64,000 nt of DNA, taken from NCBI RefSeq assembly GCF_947623445.1, contig NC_135240.1, positions 5,208,001 through 5,272,000 on the forward strand, written 5' to 3'. The position numbers and the translations under genes are program-made. This stretch comes from Clavelina lepadiformis. Taxonomy: Eukaryota > Chordata > Ascidiacea > Aplousobranchia > Clavelinidae. The notes beneath the pieces were generated by a model that saw only the letters and a list, made by a program, of their open reading frames with translations, was not told the DNA's origin and made no database searches. Shown here piece after piece: positions 23,601 to 35,764 of this stretch; position 1 is the stretch's first letter, and every line of letters begins with the position of its first letter.

Positions 23601-26600
23601 TGTTCAATTTTTGCCTGACTTAGGAGTACAAGAACAAAGGCAGTAGATCAAGCAGCCCACGATCGAAGAGTCCTTCACGGCCGCCATCACGTAAAGTAAG
23701 CATCTTATGCTCTGTAGTTTGGGCTGTTCGTTGCTTGTCTAGAGAAGAAATTACATTAACCGTGTACATAAGTGCCTGAGATATGGCATATAAATGTTAT
23801 TCGCTATAGCGAATAGTTAACTAGTTTCTTAAAACTGTAGTTTCGTTAAAACGCACTTTATCACCATGCCGTTCGCACTTGCGCCAGCTACCTGGTGATC
23901 GAGAAGCGCTTATGAGTCGCATGAGGGAAGCAGAGAGCGAGCGAGATTTCTACAAACGCGAGCATAGCTTGTTGAGCGCTATCACGAAAGGCAGGCGCGC
24001 TCTCGCAACTTCAAAACTATCTGACACGCGCTCGGTGGGGTAAATCGTTGTGTGAGGCATGTTTCACGGCGTGATATCGTGATTCTTCATTCATATGAGC
24101 ACCTTGCATGCCATCACGTGTGGAAGTGCTTCATAGGCATGTATTGTTTTCTCACAGTGGTTTGTTTCATTTCAGTATCAGCTTTGAAAAATGAGCCTTT
24201 CGTTAATTTTCAAAGCACTTTTGTTTTTTCTCAGCACATTATTTGCTTTTAACTTAAATTTTGGTGAAAGAACGAGGAACTTTTGCCGATTTTCGAACCT
24301 TTCGTTGTCTTTAATATTTCTACTCTCCACCTTCAGCATGCGCTGGTTCCACGGTGGCTTGGTCTGGGTTGACAGCATTTTTTATTTTATTTATAAAAGC
24401 GATTGCAATGTGGTTTAATATTGGGCAATTGTTTGGTGATAAACAGATACAATTCTTCTAATCTCTGCGGCTTGTTTGACTGCCGTGAAATGACATCGCT
24501 ACGAAAAAGAATAATTCTCAAATTTAAAAAAAAGTCTCAAACTTAGTCGCAATTTGAAAAATAACTTTGTTTGTCTGTTGCTAGGGTGGGGACACGAGCA
24601 GTGAAGCGTATCAACAGTTGCTAAGGGAACGTGACGAACTCCAGACGATGCTGAACAAGTTTGAGCGTCATATGGCGGAGATACAGGCCAATGTCAAGGT
24701 CTTAACACAGGAGAGAGACAAAACCAACTCACTTTATGAGCAGGTTGGCTTTCAACTTTGTATCTCGGCCAGGAAATGTTCTATGTTCTGAGATTGGTTG
24801 TTCTAACCGCTCATGTAATCCAACAGAAATAATAGATACAGTTTATGTCCATTTATGACAACTGCTTAAAACCTTTTCACAGACGAACGACGAGTTACAG
24901 CGATTAAGACGCGAATACGTGAGATCACCAAAGTCGCCGAAAGCTTCTCTCACAGCGCAAGCGATCCTACGTCGAGTGGAGAACGAGAGAGATACTTCCA
25001 TCGCCGACCTGAGGAGAATGACAACCGAGCGGGACAGTCTCAGGGAGAGACTGAAGGCGAGTTGCTTTTACACCGAAATTTAGCGAAGATTCTTCAACAG
25101 ATTTGTCTTTTTACCTTTTAAAACACCGCTTGGATACTATATACACGATTAAACTACAAACTACCATTGAAGCGCATACATCCATAAACCTTTCATTGTT
25201 GACGCCTTCAAATAATTTCTCAAGTAATTTCTGATTCTTTGGTAAGCAGAGAAGTCAAAGTTAATAATAAAGATGACGTCAACCCACTTCCTCCACAGAT
25301 CCAACAGGAGCAGTCGATAAACGAGAGATCTAGATTGGAACAAAGAGCCGAAGATCTCGAGAACAAAGCAAGAGCTCTGGCGCAGGAAAGAATAGATCTC
25401 CAGGTTAGTCTACCGTACACTTAACATGCTGCTGAAAACACGGGTTTACCGCAAGCTGCACTACTAAGCGATTGAATGTTGATGCCACACAACTGAGGTT
25501 TCAAGCGTACAAAGCCACAGCAAGGGCCAAGTTGCGATATAATTTTCACTGAAATAAAAAGAGCGTCAACGTCAATGCGGTTGCGTAACTGGTCGAGTTT
25601 ATCCTTCAGAGCCGAGTAGACTCCCTGACGGACGTCAATCTCGCCCAGGAGGACGACATCAAAGCTCTGAGGTTGAAGATCCAACAGATTGAGGATGATT
25701 ATCAGGCTGTCAGGAACGAACTGGAAGATGTCAGGTATGTTCCACCAGCCTCGTGCGCTGTTCTTAGCAATGCATCTGCTATAAACTGTTGCCGACATAT
25801 TTTCTTTTTGTTGCTTATATTTGCTGTCTTGTTGGTTAATGGGGACGCGTTTTTATACCAATGACAGAATAATATCCTCACCTGGCATATGTTCACAATG
25901 GCCTCAATAATTCCGCCAAAGCAATAAATTTCGCATCTTTTTCATGCTTACTAAATACGACGCTGTGCTCTCATTCCGTCCTATGATGACATCATTCCAG
26001 TTTGGTTTCATCCCGTGTTGGTCTTATTTCCTTGATGGAATTTATATGAACGTCCACAACAAATTCATCTATTACAGGGCGCTGAAAACTCAGGTTGAAG
26101 CATCATTGGACAACACACAGAGGAATCTTTCGCGGAAATCAACCGATCTCGCTTTATCTGAAGACAGAGTCAGAACTTTAGAAGTAAGTATGACGTCATA
26201 TCCGACTTCTATTACATCATCACCTTGTGTATAGTAACTGAATAAAGCCATGTTATTCGCTCATAGAATCGAGTTAGCGAGCTTCTTGACACGGCGTCGA
26301 AACAAACCGAAGAAGCCGCCGGACTTCGTGCAACCGCCACCTCCCTTGACCGCGAGAAGGACGCGCTTCAAGCTGCTCTGGATGAGAGGACGGAGAGAGC
26401 CGCTTCCCTGGATGAGCAGCTGGCCAGACGTGAGAGAGACATCTCAGATATGCGGGTTTCCATCTCCAATTTGGAGGTATGTTCAATATTGGAAAATTCA
26501 GGCTCGGAAACACTGGTCGTGTTAACTTGCTTTGACCGTTGTCATTAGCGACGGGAAAGAGTTTGGCAAAGTTGACGCTTTTTTATACCGATAATAAAAT

Positions 26601-29092
26601 AATATCGTTAATAATAAGTTTTATATGACCTGAATAATTCCATGATAACAACTGATATGTTCTGGTATCATCTACAATCTAGATTGCTCACTAAATACGG
26701 CCTTAATCCAATATTTTTGATTTCATTTTCGTGTTTATTTTATTCCCTGAATGAATTTAATACGGAAATCCGATCAGAACACAGGCCGGAAGTGACGTAC
26801 TTGCATAGAAAGGCTTCAACCACTAATTATTGTTGTGTTCAGGCGAAATTAGACCGGGCTGGCGACGACTTGGCCAGTTCCGAGCGCGAAGTGCGAAGTC
26901 TCCGGCGTCAACTCGACTCCACACAGAGCGACCTCTCGGATAACTCGCGAGCAAAAGAATCGGCGATGAGAGAGAACAGAAGGTAGCTGGCAACTCCATT
27001 TAGCAGATTGCTGAATTTATCTGCACCACTAGTTCAAGGATTCAATGCATAGTTTTATGGTCAAGATGAACACGCGTCCCCACCATTGTTATACGCCCAG
27101 TCGCCCACCATTGTTATATGCCCAGTCGCCCACCATTGTATTATATTAACATCGGTTCAAATGGACTTAAACTTAAAGTCGCTTTTATCTCGCATCCAGG
27201 CTTCAGGATGATCTGAGCACACTGACTCGTGAGAACCAGGACATCAACTTAGAGCTTGATGACGCGATGAGGGACAGAGATGATCTGAAGACAAAGGTCC
27301 AGGATGACATGGCCCGCATCTCCATCCTGGAGGGAAATCTCGCATCCAAGGTGGGTTCTTGGATTCTTCTTTTTTCAAACAATTCAGTTGATATTTCTTT
27401 GAGTAAATATTTACATTACATTTTACGTTGACAAGTTTTCTTTGTTTTAAAAGTTGCTCTTTTAAGTATTTTTTATACTTTTTACTTTAATTTTTTGTCT
27501 TGACAAAAATCGCGACGAAATATTCGCACTTTACAACTTCTATCAACATGAACAACCAGGAACGTGAATTACAAGACGTGCTAGATCAATACCGCAAGGT
27601 GTCGTCGGAGCGCGATTCAGCAGAGAGCCGCTACAGAGTATCGAGCGACGAAACACAGACGATGAGGAACGAACTCATCGCCGCCGACAGCGACAGGAAG
27701 CGATACTCGGATAAGATCGCTGTCCTGGAACGCGATATCGCCGGTCACCTTCATGTGAGTAAAACACTCGGAGAATTCTACCAATTAAACCACCGCTAGT
27801 CGATTTGACTTATTGTTATCCGTGAAAGGTCTATTATTACGTAACAGTGTCATTATAAATTCACATCTCTCCCTCAGGCACGACAGACTTACGAAGCTCA
27901 GGTATCCAGCCTCACATCGGCAGTCGCCAACCTCGAGTCGGAGTTGGATCGTGTGCGGGGAGAGAGGCACAATTTGCAGGAGGATTTGCAATCTGTTCGC
28001 GATCTCAACGCCAAGCTTGACTCGAACAAGGAACAAATTGCGAGAAATCTGGCATCGAAGAACGTAGAACACGAACAAGTGAGTCTGGTAGCTTTGATAT
28101 TACGCCAGATGCGCTGCTTTGAATTAGATCATCGACGTTCGAAAATTGAGTAAGGATTTTAATAACTGACGATGAAATATCGCGCTAAGTGTAAGAAGCG
28201 CGAAAACAATCGATTTTCTCCGGCGCACGACTGAAATGTTCTCCAGTGAAGTTGGACAACTTGATCCTGGACCCGTTTTAAGCAAAATTCTTCCTCTTCA
28301 GTTGCAAGCGGGTTACGAGGACTTGAATAGGGAGCTGGAGATCGTCCACAAACATCTCGAGACGGAGCGAGTCGGAAACAAGAACCTGGAGGATTTGGTC
28401 GCAGGAGCCAGGGAGAAGGAGTTCCAGGCTCAGCTGGATGCCCAGGAGCAGAAGTCGGAGGGGCAGCTGCTCCGGGATAAACTGGCGCTTAATGAAAGTA
28501 AAATGTGAGTCAAGTCCCACTCCGGCTGCTTTGAGTCTTTCGGGATGAATTTGTCGATTTACGAATTCGGTCTCTCACTTTCCAACGCTTCAGATTTCTT
28601 TTATTTTTGCCGCTTTAAACTCTTCTATGCTTTCTATTCTACAGGCAAAGCATGAGTCGCGAGGTGGCGTCACTGCGCGACAGGACGTCACAATTGGACG
28701 CCGAACTGGAAGTGACGAAACGTCATTTGACCAATGAGAGATACGAGAGGTGATAAGCACGCGTTGTTGCCGGCGTGTTCGGCCAGCTTTAATATAAGTG
28801 CCTTGTGCACATATGATCGAATGAAAGTGACTTTAAACGATTTCAAAGTTGATGAATTAACAGCCTGGTAGGCGATAAATCATAGACAAGATATGCGCGG
28901 GCAGGTAAAGACGTCTGCGTCGTAATTATTCCAATATTTTAATTTTCCAGGGAGCGAGCGGTCCAAGAACTTCGACGTCACGGTCTTCCGTCCCCGGGGC
29001 TTTCCCGTCTGAGCCGCCCCCTTTCACCCACGTCACGAGGTTCCCGCTCCGGCAGCCCCGCCAAAGTCTCTTTCTTGGATGACGGAAGATAA
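11639..29092 (+). CDS. CEP135: Centrosomal protein of 135 kDa (CEP135), complete
   Basis: CEP135 is a coiled-coil scaffold of the centriole cartwheel and pericentriolar matrix. Twenty-five coding exons join in phase to give 1223 residues (human 1140): 11639-11734, 12018-12240, 12378-12545, 12772-12899, 13090-13188, 18422-18550, 18711-18884, 19019-19126, 22775-22925, 23325-23485, 23624-23695, 23888-24034, 24585-24743, 24883-25056, 25299-25403, 25610-25734, 26078-26183, 26267-26476, 26843-26982, 27200-27350, 27560-27754, 27878-28078, 28302-28504, 28645-28749, 28951-29092. Diagnostic stretches are RKRLDQLGYRQ, FRRQRMQID, QPDDPYIADLVQVAD, RDKSPSKLDSF, LRRQLDSTQSDL and ERAVQELRRHGLPSP. The start is fixed by the conserved N-terminus; an acceptor-like ttattcag ends 23 bases upstream. 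Intron 5 and intron 8 hold other genes. The intron after 25056 uses a GC donor. Exon 12 (23888-24034) is the least conserved. Confidence 0.95.
14638..16020 (+). CDS. Unrecognised single-exon gene nested in CEP135 intron 5; one frame with an internal UGA in readthrough context
   Basis: One frame runs from ATG 14638 to TAG 16018. It is broken only by TGA at 15148-15150, giving 170 codons, the TGA, then 289 codons (460 residues if the stop is decoded). The stop is followed by CAA TTA, the CARYYA readthrough motif known from tobamoviruses. The N-terminus MGNLVAKL could be N-myristoylated. The protein is basic and rich in Ser, Arg and Lys, so probably mostly disordered. The second part repeats a short aromatic-Trp-basic motif: RFIWKTS, QFVWKNA, KYTWRSE and terminal YLWKST. 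AATAAA lies at 16415. Same strand as CEP135, no splice sites needed. I know no matching family. Alternatives are a shorter 170-residue protein, a recent nonsense allele or a sequence error. Confidence 0.6.
15148..15156 (+). promoter_or_regulatory. Candidate stop-codon readthrough signal (UGA CAA UUA)
   Basis: The in-frame TGA is followed by CAATTA, which fits CARYYA and equals the six bases after the leaky UAG of tobacco mosaic virus. C in the fourth position is also the leakiest context for UGA. The frame stays open for 289 codons downstream. Function is inferred. Confidence 0.5.
16415..16420 (+). terminator. Polyadenylation signal AATAAA of the nested gene
   Basis: AATAAA lies about 395 bases after the TAG of the nested open frame and well before the next CEP135 exon. 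Assignment is by position only. Confidence 0.35.
19456..22132 (-). CDS. GUSB: Beta-glucuronidase (GH2), complete, nested antisense in a CEP135 intron
   Basis: GUSB removes beta-glucuronic acid from the non-reducing ends of glycosaminoglycans in lysosomes. Six exons: 21852-22132, 21604-21709, 21285-21467, 20294-21127, 19966-20163 and 19456-19872, giving 672 residues (human 651). A hydrophobic N-terminal signal (KFLFLLIQLICT) precedes the GH2 sugar-binding domain (MPVPASYNDI, NNTLTPTTLPPGT), the sandwich domain, and the TIM barrel (GKHEDWDVRGKGFDW, RTSHYPYSEE). The acid/base is Glu455 in WSVANEP and the nucleophile Glu544 in MEWGAGAIAGFH; human has SEYG there. IWNFADF and GNKKGLFTR are conserved. 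Intron 3 has a GC donor (CAG|GCAAGT). Intron 5 is 93 bases, stop-free and in frame. The whole gene lies in CEP135 intron 8, transcribed the other way. Confidence 0.95.
19873..19965 (-). other. GUSB intron 5: 93-bp, stop-free, in-frame (exitron candidate)
   Basis: The segment starts GTAATA and ends TTCCAG. It interrupts the alignment with human GUSB between DKWHQ and KPIIHMEWG, so it is best read as an intron. Its length is 31 codons and it contains no stop in the GUSB frame. Retention would add 31 residues just before the catalytic nucleophile. Confidence 0.6.
22133..22774 (+). other. Gap between the GUSB start and CEP135 exon 9
   Basis: This stretch must hold the GUSB promoter (minus strand) and the end of CEP135 intron 8. 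No TATA box or other clear promoter element was recognised. A 102-codon open frame at 22267-22575 has no family resemblance. Confidence 0.5.
27079..27145 (+). repeat. 25-bp minisatellite in a CEP135 intron
   Basis: The unit CCCACCATTGTTATA plus YGCCCAGTCG starts at 27079, 27104 and 27129. That makes two full copies and a partial third, nearly identical, which suggests recent expansion. Confidence 0.8.
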
Positions 29093-29421
29093 AAGTGGGG
29101 CGGTAAATCGTAGCGCCCTTCGTAACGCGGTGTTTATATTTCATGAAGGGCAAATGTACATAGAGTTACCTCTTTTTAACTTGGTTGGATCAACGAGTGC
29201 CAAAGAAGCTGTTGACGAATTGGCCAAAATCTCAGGCCAGCTTTTCCGCTTATAAGGAATCACAAGAAAACTTTGCCTTTGCTGTAAATAGTTGCTTTTT
29301 TTCTATAAACTTCGCGGGAGTTTTTGTATTTTGTTGCTCTACAATATTTATCCAGTTAAGCAGAATCTGTGCGGACCGCAGCACTACCCCCCGCCCTCTT
29401 TCTACGTGTTTGTTGGATTTG

Positions 29422-30049
29422 TTTATTTTTTGAAAGTTTTTCCGCGCTGCGTTTGTAGTTGAGTATGACGTCACAATATTTTCTATTGTTTCGCTTTGTA
29501 TAACGCGTGACGTCATATATTATTTGTAGACCGACATGCAGATTCGTGTTATTCTGTTGACGTCACAATGTTCAATTGTTATGCACTCGTATGAATACAT
29601 AATATACGTTTATATTGTTTAAAGTAACGACTGCTCTTAATGCTTCGGCAAGTGTTATAAGCTACGACAATCAGGGAACGATTATTATCTGTGTCATTTT
29701 TCAACCAAGACTGCTCTTTATTGCAGCGATGACCCACCAAGAAACTTCTAATACAATATTTGTCAAGCCTTGTTGCAATATTGGAAAAAGGATTCATTCC
29801 ACCAATGGTAATTGGCGCGTTATTCGTATAGGCTAATCGCGCTTGAAGAATAGCAGTACATGCTTTAACGCGAGGAAACAGGAAACATTACAGGAGTTCG
29901 TTTTCAACGAAAAAAGGCAGACATTGAATTCTCTACTTATCCGTCACGCTTCACTGAAATGGTCAAAGCCTTACGCAAAGCAGCTTTGTTGTATCAACGA
30001 GTTGTTATAAGTTGGTGTCAGTCGAAACGTCAGTTGGTTATGGTCTATA
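29422..30049 (+). repeat. Direct repeat DR1 (CEP135 3' flank copy)
   Basis: It matches DR2 at 40279-41470 nearly base for base once the 555-bp MITE in DR2 is removed. The match starts at tttattttttgaaag and ends at ttatggtctata. DR1 lies next to CEP135 and DR2 just before METTL27. Confidence 0.85.
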
Positions 30050-30152
30050 ATGCTAAGTGATGCAAAAATATCACTAAATGATGATTATAATTAAGACATT
30101 TACTTGAAAACATAACGATGGTAATTGTAATAAACTACCAAAGAGGTATGTA

Positions 30153-31050
30153 GTGATACTGATACTTATGACATCATAATGCGAAACTGATTTACGTCAC
30201 GGTTGATATATTGACAAAGTACGATAGATAAATAATTTAATTAATAGAATCGTTTGTGTCTTAGAAGACATTCGACAAGATTCAGGAGTAGCTTAAACGC
30301 ACTCAAGAGCATATCAATAGTACATTCCCTTACTCAGTTAGTTAGTTAATCCTAACCTGATTTACAGTTGGTGCGATTGTTCAGGTGAAAATAGATGCTA
30401 CTGTACAGCTCACTGAGCTCGGTTTTGTCACCTTTCGTTAGTCTACCGGTTATGCGGTATCGATGAACCGGTACAATAGCCTCATGTCACCAGTAGACTA
30501 GATGAGACGAGACTGTCTACCATATATGTGCTGTAAGCTAAAAATTATTTTCAACCGAAAATAAATGTCAGCTGCAGCTAATTATCAACTTCCAAGGACG
30601 CTTTCAATTCAAACAATTTCAATCCAAAACGCGTTATTAGAATTATACTCGAAGAGTTGCAAATTCGCGATACATTTTTGGCAATATCGGCTTATCCATT
30701 GGATATGACGAAAACATTCATTCTGCTCCTGTTTATACTTTCTGCCGAGTTGTATTTTGGTATAGGCTTAACTTGTCTTAGCATTAGTCTCTCAATTTAA
30801 TTTAAATTCGACTGAAAATCTATTTAGAGAAAAAATTTTTTTTCAGAGTGGACATGTCAATGAAGAATGAAAAACTCACTCAAAATCTCAAGCATTCTCC
30901 ATCTCAAGTGCGATTTATTTGGATTTAAGGACAAACGTTGTTGAGCAACTGCCGTTAATTTTTGGTTTTACACATTTTGTTTTGTAAATTAACTCTAAGC
31001 CATGAACTTGTTTACGTAAATAGTAATTTTTAATTAAAACCTCACCTACT
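30153..31050 (+). repeat. Segment S, copy 1 (inverted partner of S3)
   Basis: This ~0.9-kb segment matches the reverse complement of 36838-37722 closely, and matches 31918-32800 more distantly in the same orientation. Shared landmarks are gacatcataatgc, tcactgagctcggtttt and gcgatttatttggattt. No open frame is conserved among the copies. The family is unknown. Confidence 0.75.
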
Positions 31051-31557
31051 ACATGCACACCGTATTTATCAAAACAGAAGAATTTAAAACAAATTTTAAA
31101 AAATTCAAACTGAAAGCTAATATAAGAAAATTGGCAGGCAAATTGAAACGTAAGAACGAACTACTTCTGCTGTTACTGCTAGTCGATTTCTTTTGTGATA
31201 AAATCGTAGAAAGTGTACTCGAATGGCATGAGAGATTTCTCTTGCTGAGTCTTTATCAGCTTTGACTTGTTGAATATGCTAGAGGCAGCAAAAGAATCTT
31301 CAAAGCTTGTTGTTGAAAGAATTCAATGATTCACCTGGTCAAAAAGATCATTTAGTTTTTGGTGTAACTTGCAATTTACTGCGAAGATGGCAACAGATCC
31401 AATTTATTGCGTCAAACGAAGTGACGAACGAACGAAATGATTCGGTAATTTGATTGAAAAACTTGAAGTTTTCATAATTTTCTTTCAAGGAATGTTCAAT
31501 AAAACTTTGGTATATGACGACAATTGAAATAAGATTCCGGTAGTATTTTGATTATTC

Positions 31558-31745
31558 AGAATGCGGAGTGCGGAGTTAGCGCTTTCAACATAATTTGCTT
31601 TTACCTAATTTGGATTGCCGCAATGATGAGAAAACCAAAGAAATCTGAGCCAGAACACGAGTTAATTTCAAAGGAAATTCCTCAAGACACATATGACACT
31701 ATCCAGGATCATCCACAGCAAGAACCGGTAAGGGCAGCATGGTGA
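31558..31745 (+). pseudogene. MFSD4-like last-exon fragment (copy C), opposite strand to copies A and B
   Basis: After an acceptor-like attattcag the frame reads ECGVSAFNIICF, then MRKPKKSEPEHELISKE and TYDTIQDHPQQEP. This is nearly identical to the C-terminal exon of MFSD4-like copy A (32881-33060). No other exons of this copy are present upstream, so it is an orphan exon. Segment S2 follows it as S3 follows copy B. Confidence 0.8.
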
Positions 31746-31917
31746 AAACTTAATGTAATGTTAAAGTGAGGTGTATGTGCCAACGAAAGGAAAGTTGTAA
31801 GAGAAACCTTGGAAGTATAAATATACAGGACAAAAATTTTTCGGTAAAATCAGTGGTTGAAACATTATTGGAAAAATGTACCCAAATTTTCTGCTTATTT
31901 CAAAGTCTGGGGAAAGT

Positions 31918-32800
31918 AATTATGACATCATAATGCAGAAAATCGTGTGTTTGACAACTTGTGTTTAGAGCAAGTTGAATGATAGCCTAGTTATTAGGAC
32001 TTTTGTGCAGACGAGAATATCTTCCGTTAGTTAGTTGGCTGTTATGTTTGACCGAACGTACAGTAAGTATAATTATACACATGAAAACAACAGATGTTAA
32101 TTTACAGTTCACTGATCGCAGTCTTATGTCTGAGCGCTAGCCTACCAGTTATCCGCTACCAGTAAGCCCAGATGCCTTAAAGGCGTCAAAGGCTCAAAAA
32201 CTTCATTCCAGCAGTAAATGCATTGTAATTTAAAATTGTTTTCTACTGAAACTATACGTCACATGCAGCAAATAAATTACCTGTAAAAATTATTAGCTTA
32301 TAGTTTATACCTATAAGGATACAAGTATATGCTCCAACCAAGTCATTAACCATGTTTAATCGTCGGTCATCAAGCATGTTGATTTGATATCGTGACGTCA
32401 TAAGCCTGTCACTCTAAGAAAATACTGTAGTGTCACAAGGAGTTACAAATTTGCGATTTATTTTTGGCAAAAACTGCTTAAAAATTAAGTATTATTAAAA
32501 CGTTCTTTGTGTTGTATACTTTCTAATAAGTTGTTTTGTTTGTTTAAGCTTAACTTCTCTCATTAATTTTAATGAAAAATCAAACCAAAAATTGGCATAA
32601 TATCTTAGGTAGTATTTTTCTTTCAGAACGGACATGTTCATGGAGAATAAAGTTGCTTTGAAATAAACTAATGCAAAAGTTCCAGTGTTCTGGAACCTTA
32701 TAAGTGTAATCTACTTGGATTTGGGAAGAACGTTCTAGAACAGCTGCCGTTAACATTTAGTTTACTTGCATTAACGTGTTGTAAATATAAATAACACAGT
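31918..32800 (+). repeat. Segment S, copy 2 (diverged)
   Basis: It aligns with S1 in the same orientation over landmarks such as cagttcactgatcgcagtctt and gccgttaacattt. It is clearly more diverged than S1 and S3 are from each other. It follows MFSD4 fragment C directly. Confidence 0.55.
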
Positions 32801-32880
32801 TGCAGCACTTTCACATACGATATCAGCAACAATGACTTAGCGCCTCACTTTAAGAGTATCTCAATTTTTTTCTCATGCTG

Positions 32881-35764
32881 CTATTTCACCGGTTCCTGCT
32901 GTGGATAATCCTGGACAGTGTCATATGTTTCTTGAGGAGTTTCCTTTGAAATTAACTCATGTTCCGACTCAGATTTCTTTGGTTTTCTCATCTTTGCGGC
33001 AATCCCAATTAAGCAAAAGCAAATTAAGTTGAAAGCGCTGACTCCGCACATAAGATAAATCTAAGATAACAAAGAAGTTTTAATGTAATTCTACCTCCAT
33101 GTAATAGGCTCTCTGTCATTCAGTATTTCGTGTATAATGTTTGTTCATATTGTTATGTGTTAAAGTTGTTGTCAAATGTGTTGATACTTACTGGGTAGAA
33201 AGGGGACAATTGAAACAAGGCACCAGCAGAGGGTATCAATGACATTGATCCAATACCTCCCGCGAATGTGAAAATAAAAGAATAAGTTCCCGACACATTG
33301 ATAACTTCAGAAATCCAATTTATCGCTGCAACAATACAAAACGCTACAAAACTATATTTTAAATGCACTCAATTCATAAATAACGCATAATTAATTTTTC
33401 TAATTTGTCGTCATAAAACATTATGAGTTTCATTTGCAAACTGGACATTAAAACACCTGCTGGGATTAAGGGTCCGATAAAAAATCCATAAAAGAACGAC
33501 ACAATCCACGTGATCACTTTCCAAGTTTTTACAACAGAAATCATAACTATCTGGAAGTTCACGAGATGTTTGATAAAAGACATTAATGATTAAAAAATAG
33601 ATTTTGTATGAGATTAATCGCAATATTTTAGCAAACAACCTATTCTGGAAATAGGTAAAAAATTAGACAAATTTCTTTTAAGAAACTAAATAACTTAGTT
33701 TACTTGGTAATTTAAAGAAATGTGGCATCTATTGGTATGTGCTTTTTTAATTACCATCGTTATCAATGCTCCTGAGACGAGCGTAAACACAACGTAGATG
33801 GGCTTCACGTGACGAGCAAACAAAATCCCAGAAAACCTTCCAATGGCCAAACCAATTGAATAAACTGACGTAACCCAAGCCGCGTTCGAAGTCTAAGATC
33901 ATTAATGTTAAAAAAATATTTCAAATAAAATGTTTTAATAAGAACTTGTGTAACTGGGAGTAAATATGTTCTGGACTTACGATGCAATAACTGTAAAGTA
34001 TAAGTTCTTGTTTTATTCACTAACCGAGAAATCTAAAAATGAACACTTGGCCACCGCGTAAATCATATCTTGGTAAAGCAAGCTACTGCCAATGCTACAA
34101 AAACAATATAAAAATAAGGGGATCAAAATCCATATGACGTCACGGAGAGGTTCTTCCGTTTGTTTGTCTTCAACGACATCATCCGGTGAAGACAAAACTT
34201 CGTAAGTTTTTTCTAGTGAATTTTTAAAAGTTGTTCTGTTAGCCACAGCAATAGCTAAAAATCTACCGTTGGTCGTGTATATTCTACTCACCATCAGCTT
34301 TCATACAACCAAGCACAATATGCAGAATGCCAACGACGAATAGAACAATCCCAAATATGATATACGACCACCCGGCGGGATCAAACTGCTGGCAAAATCA
34401 ATTCGATATCAAGTTCTTATTTTCAAACATTCTCAATCGAGCAGGAAATATTTCAGTCTGTTTTTCAAAACTCATTCCATGATTAAATCACATCCTTACC
34501 TTGCTTGTGGCAATTTCTTCATTTCTGTAGACAGTTTTATTCCCAAAGTTTACGTCATGTGAACATTTCGATACTGCCTTGTTCTCATGAGACATTGCCA
34601 GGAATGGATCAGCTGAGCGATGTAGAAAGACGAAAATCGGTGATCATAATTACGACGTTCTCTTTAACAAGTTACGGTAATCTTTGTAATAACTAATAAG
34701 CTACCTACAGCTGGAGCTAAAAACCTTCCCAGGCTACCCATGAAGTAAAGAAGATACATCAACACACGAGCAGTTTTAGGATCCCAGGTTCGAAGTACCA
34801 AGCACTGGCAATCTAGTAACCATAAAATATGTGTCTACTCGAATTGTTTTCACTGATGATTAAGTGTAAAAAACAAATTTCCTTCCTACAAAACTTTACA
34901 GATGTTGCTGTATAATAGTCTTTGTTTTGTACCAAAACGCACTTCAACAAACATTGATATGGCAAATGCAAAGCGTTATTCATTTACAGAACTTTTAATT
35001 TGATATGTTTCATAATACACTTTAACAGGTCTTGCCATAGTTTATTTCAGAAGATTCCTCACGTATTGAGCATTAATTTCTTACCTACAATGACGTAGCC
35101 AATATTAATTCCAATTACAACAAAAATCAAAGCTAACTGCCATATTTGATTGATCCAAGGAACCGCAACCACTGTGCCCGATAATATCAAGGTAAGGGCG
35201 GCTAGAAGACAAAACATTCGTAAAGAGTAGTTTGGTCGGTTATCAGTAGTTTGAGTAATAATTTGCTCAACTTAAATTAAGCAACGAACATTTTACTGAA
35301 ATTTAACTGGCAAAGATTTGTCAACATTTTGCATCATATTTTGACAGTTTTGTCATACAACATAAATGAGAGCCAATTGTGGTCTGGTTTGGGTAAAAAT
35401 GTTCATATCAATTAACAAAATGCTGACCTTGAAGAAATAAACCGTTTATTTTTTGTTTCAAGTTGCGATTAACATAGGAAGCCACAAGTGAACCAAGCAT
35501 TGTACCGCCACCAACTGCTGGATACGTAAAAGTTATATCCTGAACTTCTTGGTGAACAAGACGGGCCAAGTACAACAAAGTTGGTCCCAAAATAACTCGG
35601 TAATATGACTGCAACATGAAAGTTTTCGAAGTTTAAATATCTCAACGCTCCTAATGTCGCCGAATAACCTCCTGTACTTTTAGTGCATCAAACATCTGTC
35701 TCACCGTTGCCCCCCATAAAAGCAACATCGCAATGAGCAGCACCATGGAGTAAATTGGCCACAT
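32881..35764 (-). CDS. MFSD4-like major facilitator transporter, copy A, complete
   Basis: MFSD4A/B (MFSD4B is sodium-dependent glucose transporter 1) are 12-helix sugar-type transporters of the plasma membrane. Eleven exons: 35705-35764, 35428-35608, 35085-35201, 34705-34812, 34500-34612, 34292-34388, 34025-34212, 33755-33892, 33457-33550, 33192-33325 and 32881-33060, giving 469 residues. Landmarks are LGPTLLYLA with a following TYPAVGGGTMLGSLVASY in helices 1-2, RTWDPKTARVLMYLLYF, ADPFLAMSHEN (human MFSD4 ADPFLSEANC), the long acidic central loop VVEDKQTEEPLRD, and GTYSFIFTFAGG near the end. The C-tail is hydrophilic and charged (KKSESEHELI). The substrate cannot be told from sequence. Copy B repeats its exons 5-11. 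Confidence 0.85.

Larger units (their letters stand above)
29093..31557. other. CEP135 3' flank and duplicated segments
   Basis: No gene is seen. It holds direct repeat DR1 (29422-30049) and segment S1 (30153-31050). The first 330 bases after the CEP135 stop should be its 3' UTR. The 70-codon frame at 31053-31265 is low-complexity (Lys and Leu runs) and not called. Confidence 0.6.

Noticed and set aside
31053-31265. 70-codon plus-strand frame rich in Lys and Leu
   Set aside because: Low-complexity AT-rich sequence right after S1, with no counterpart after S2 or S3.
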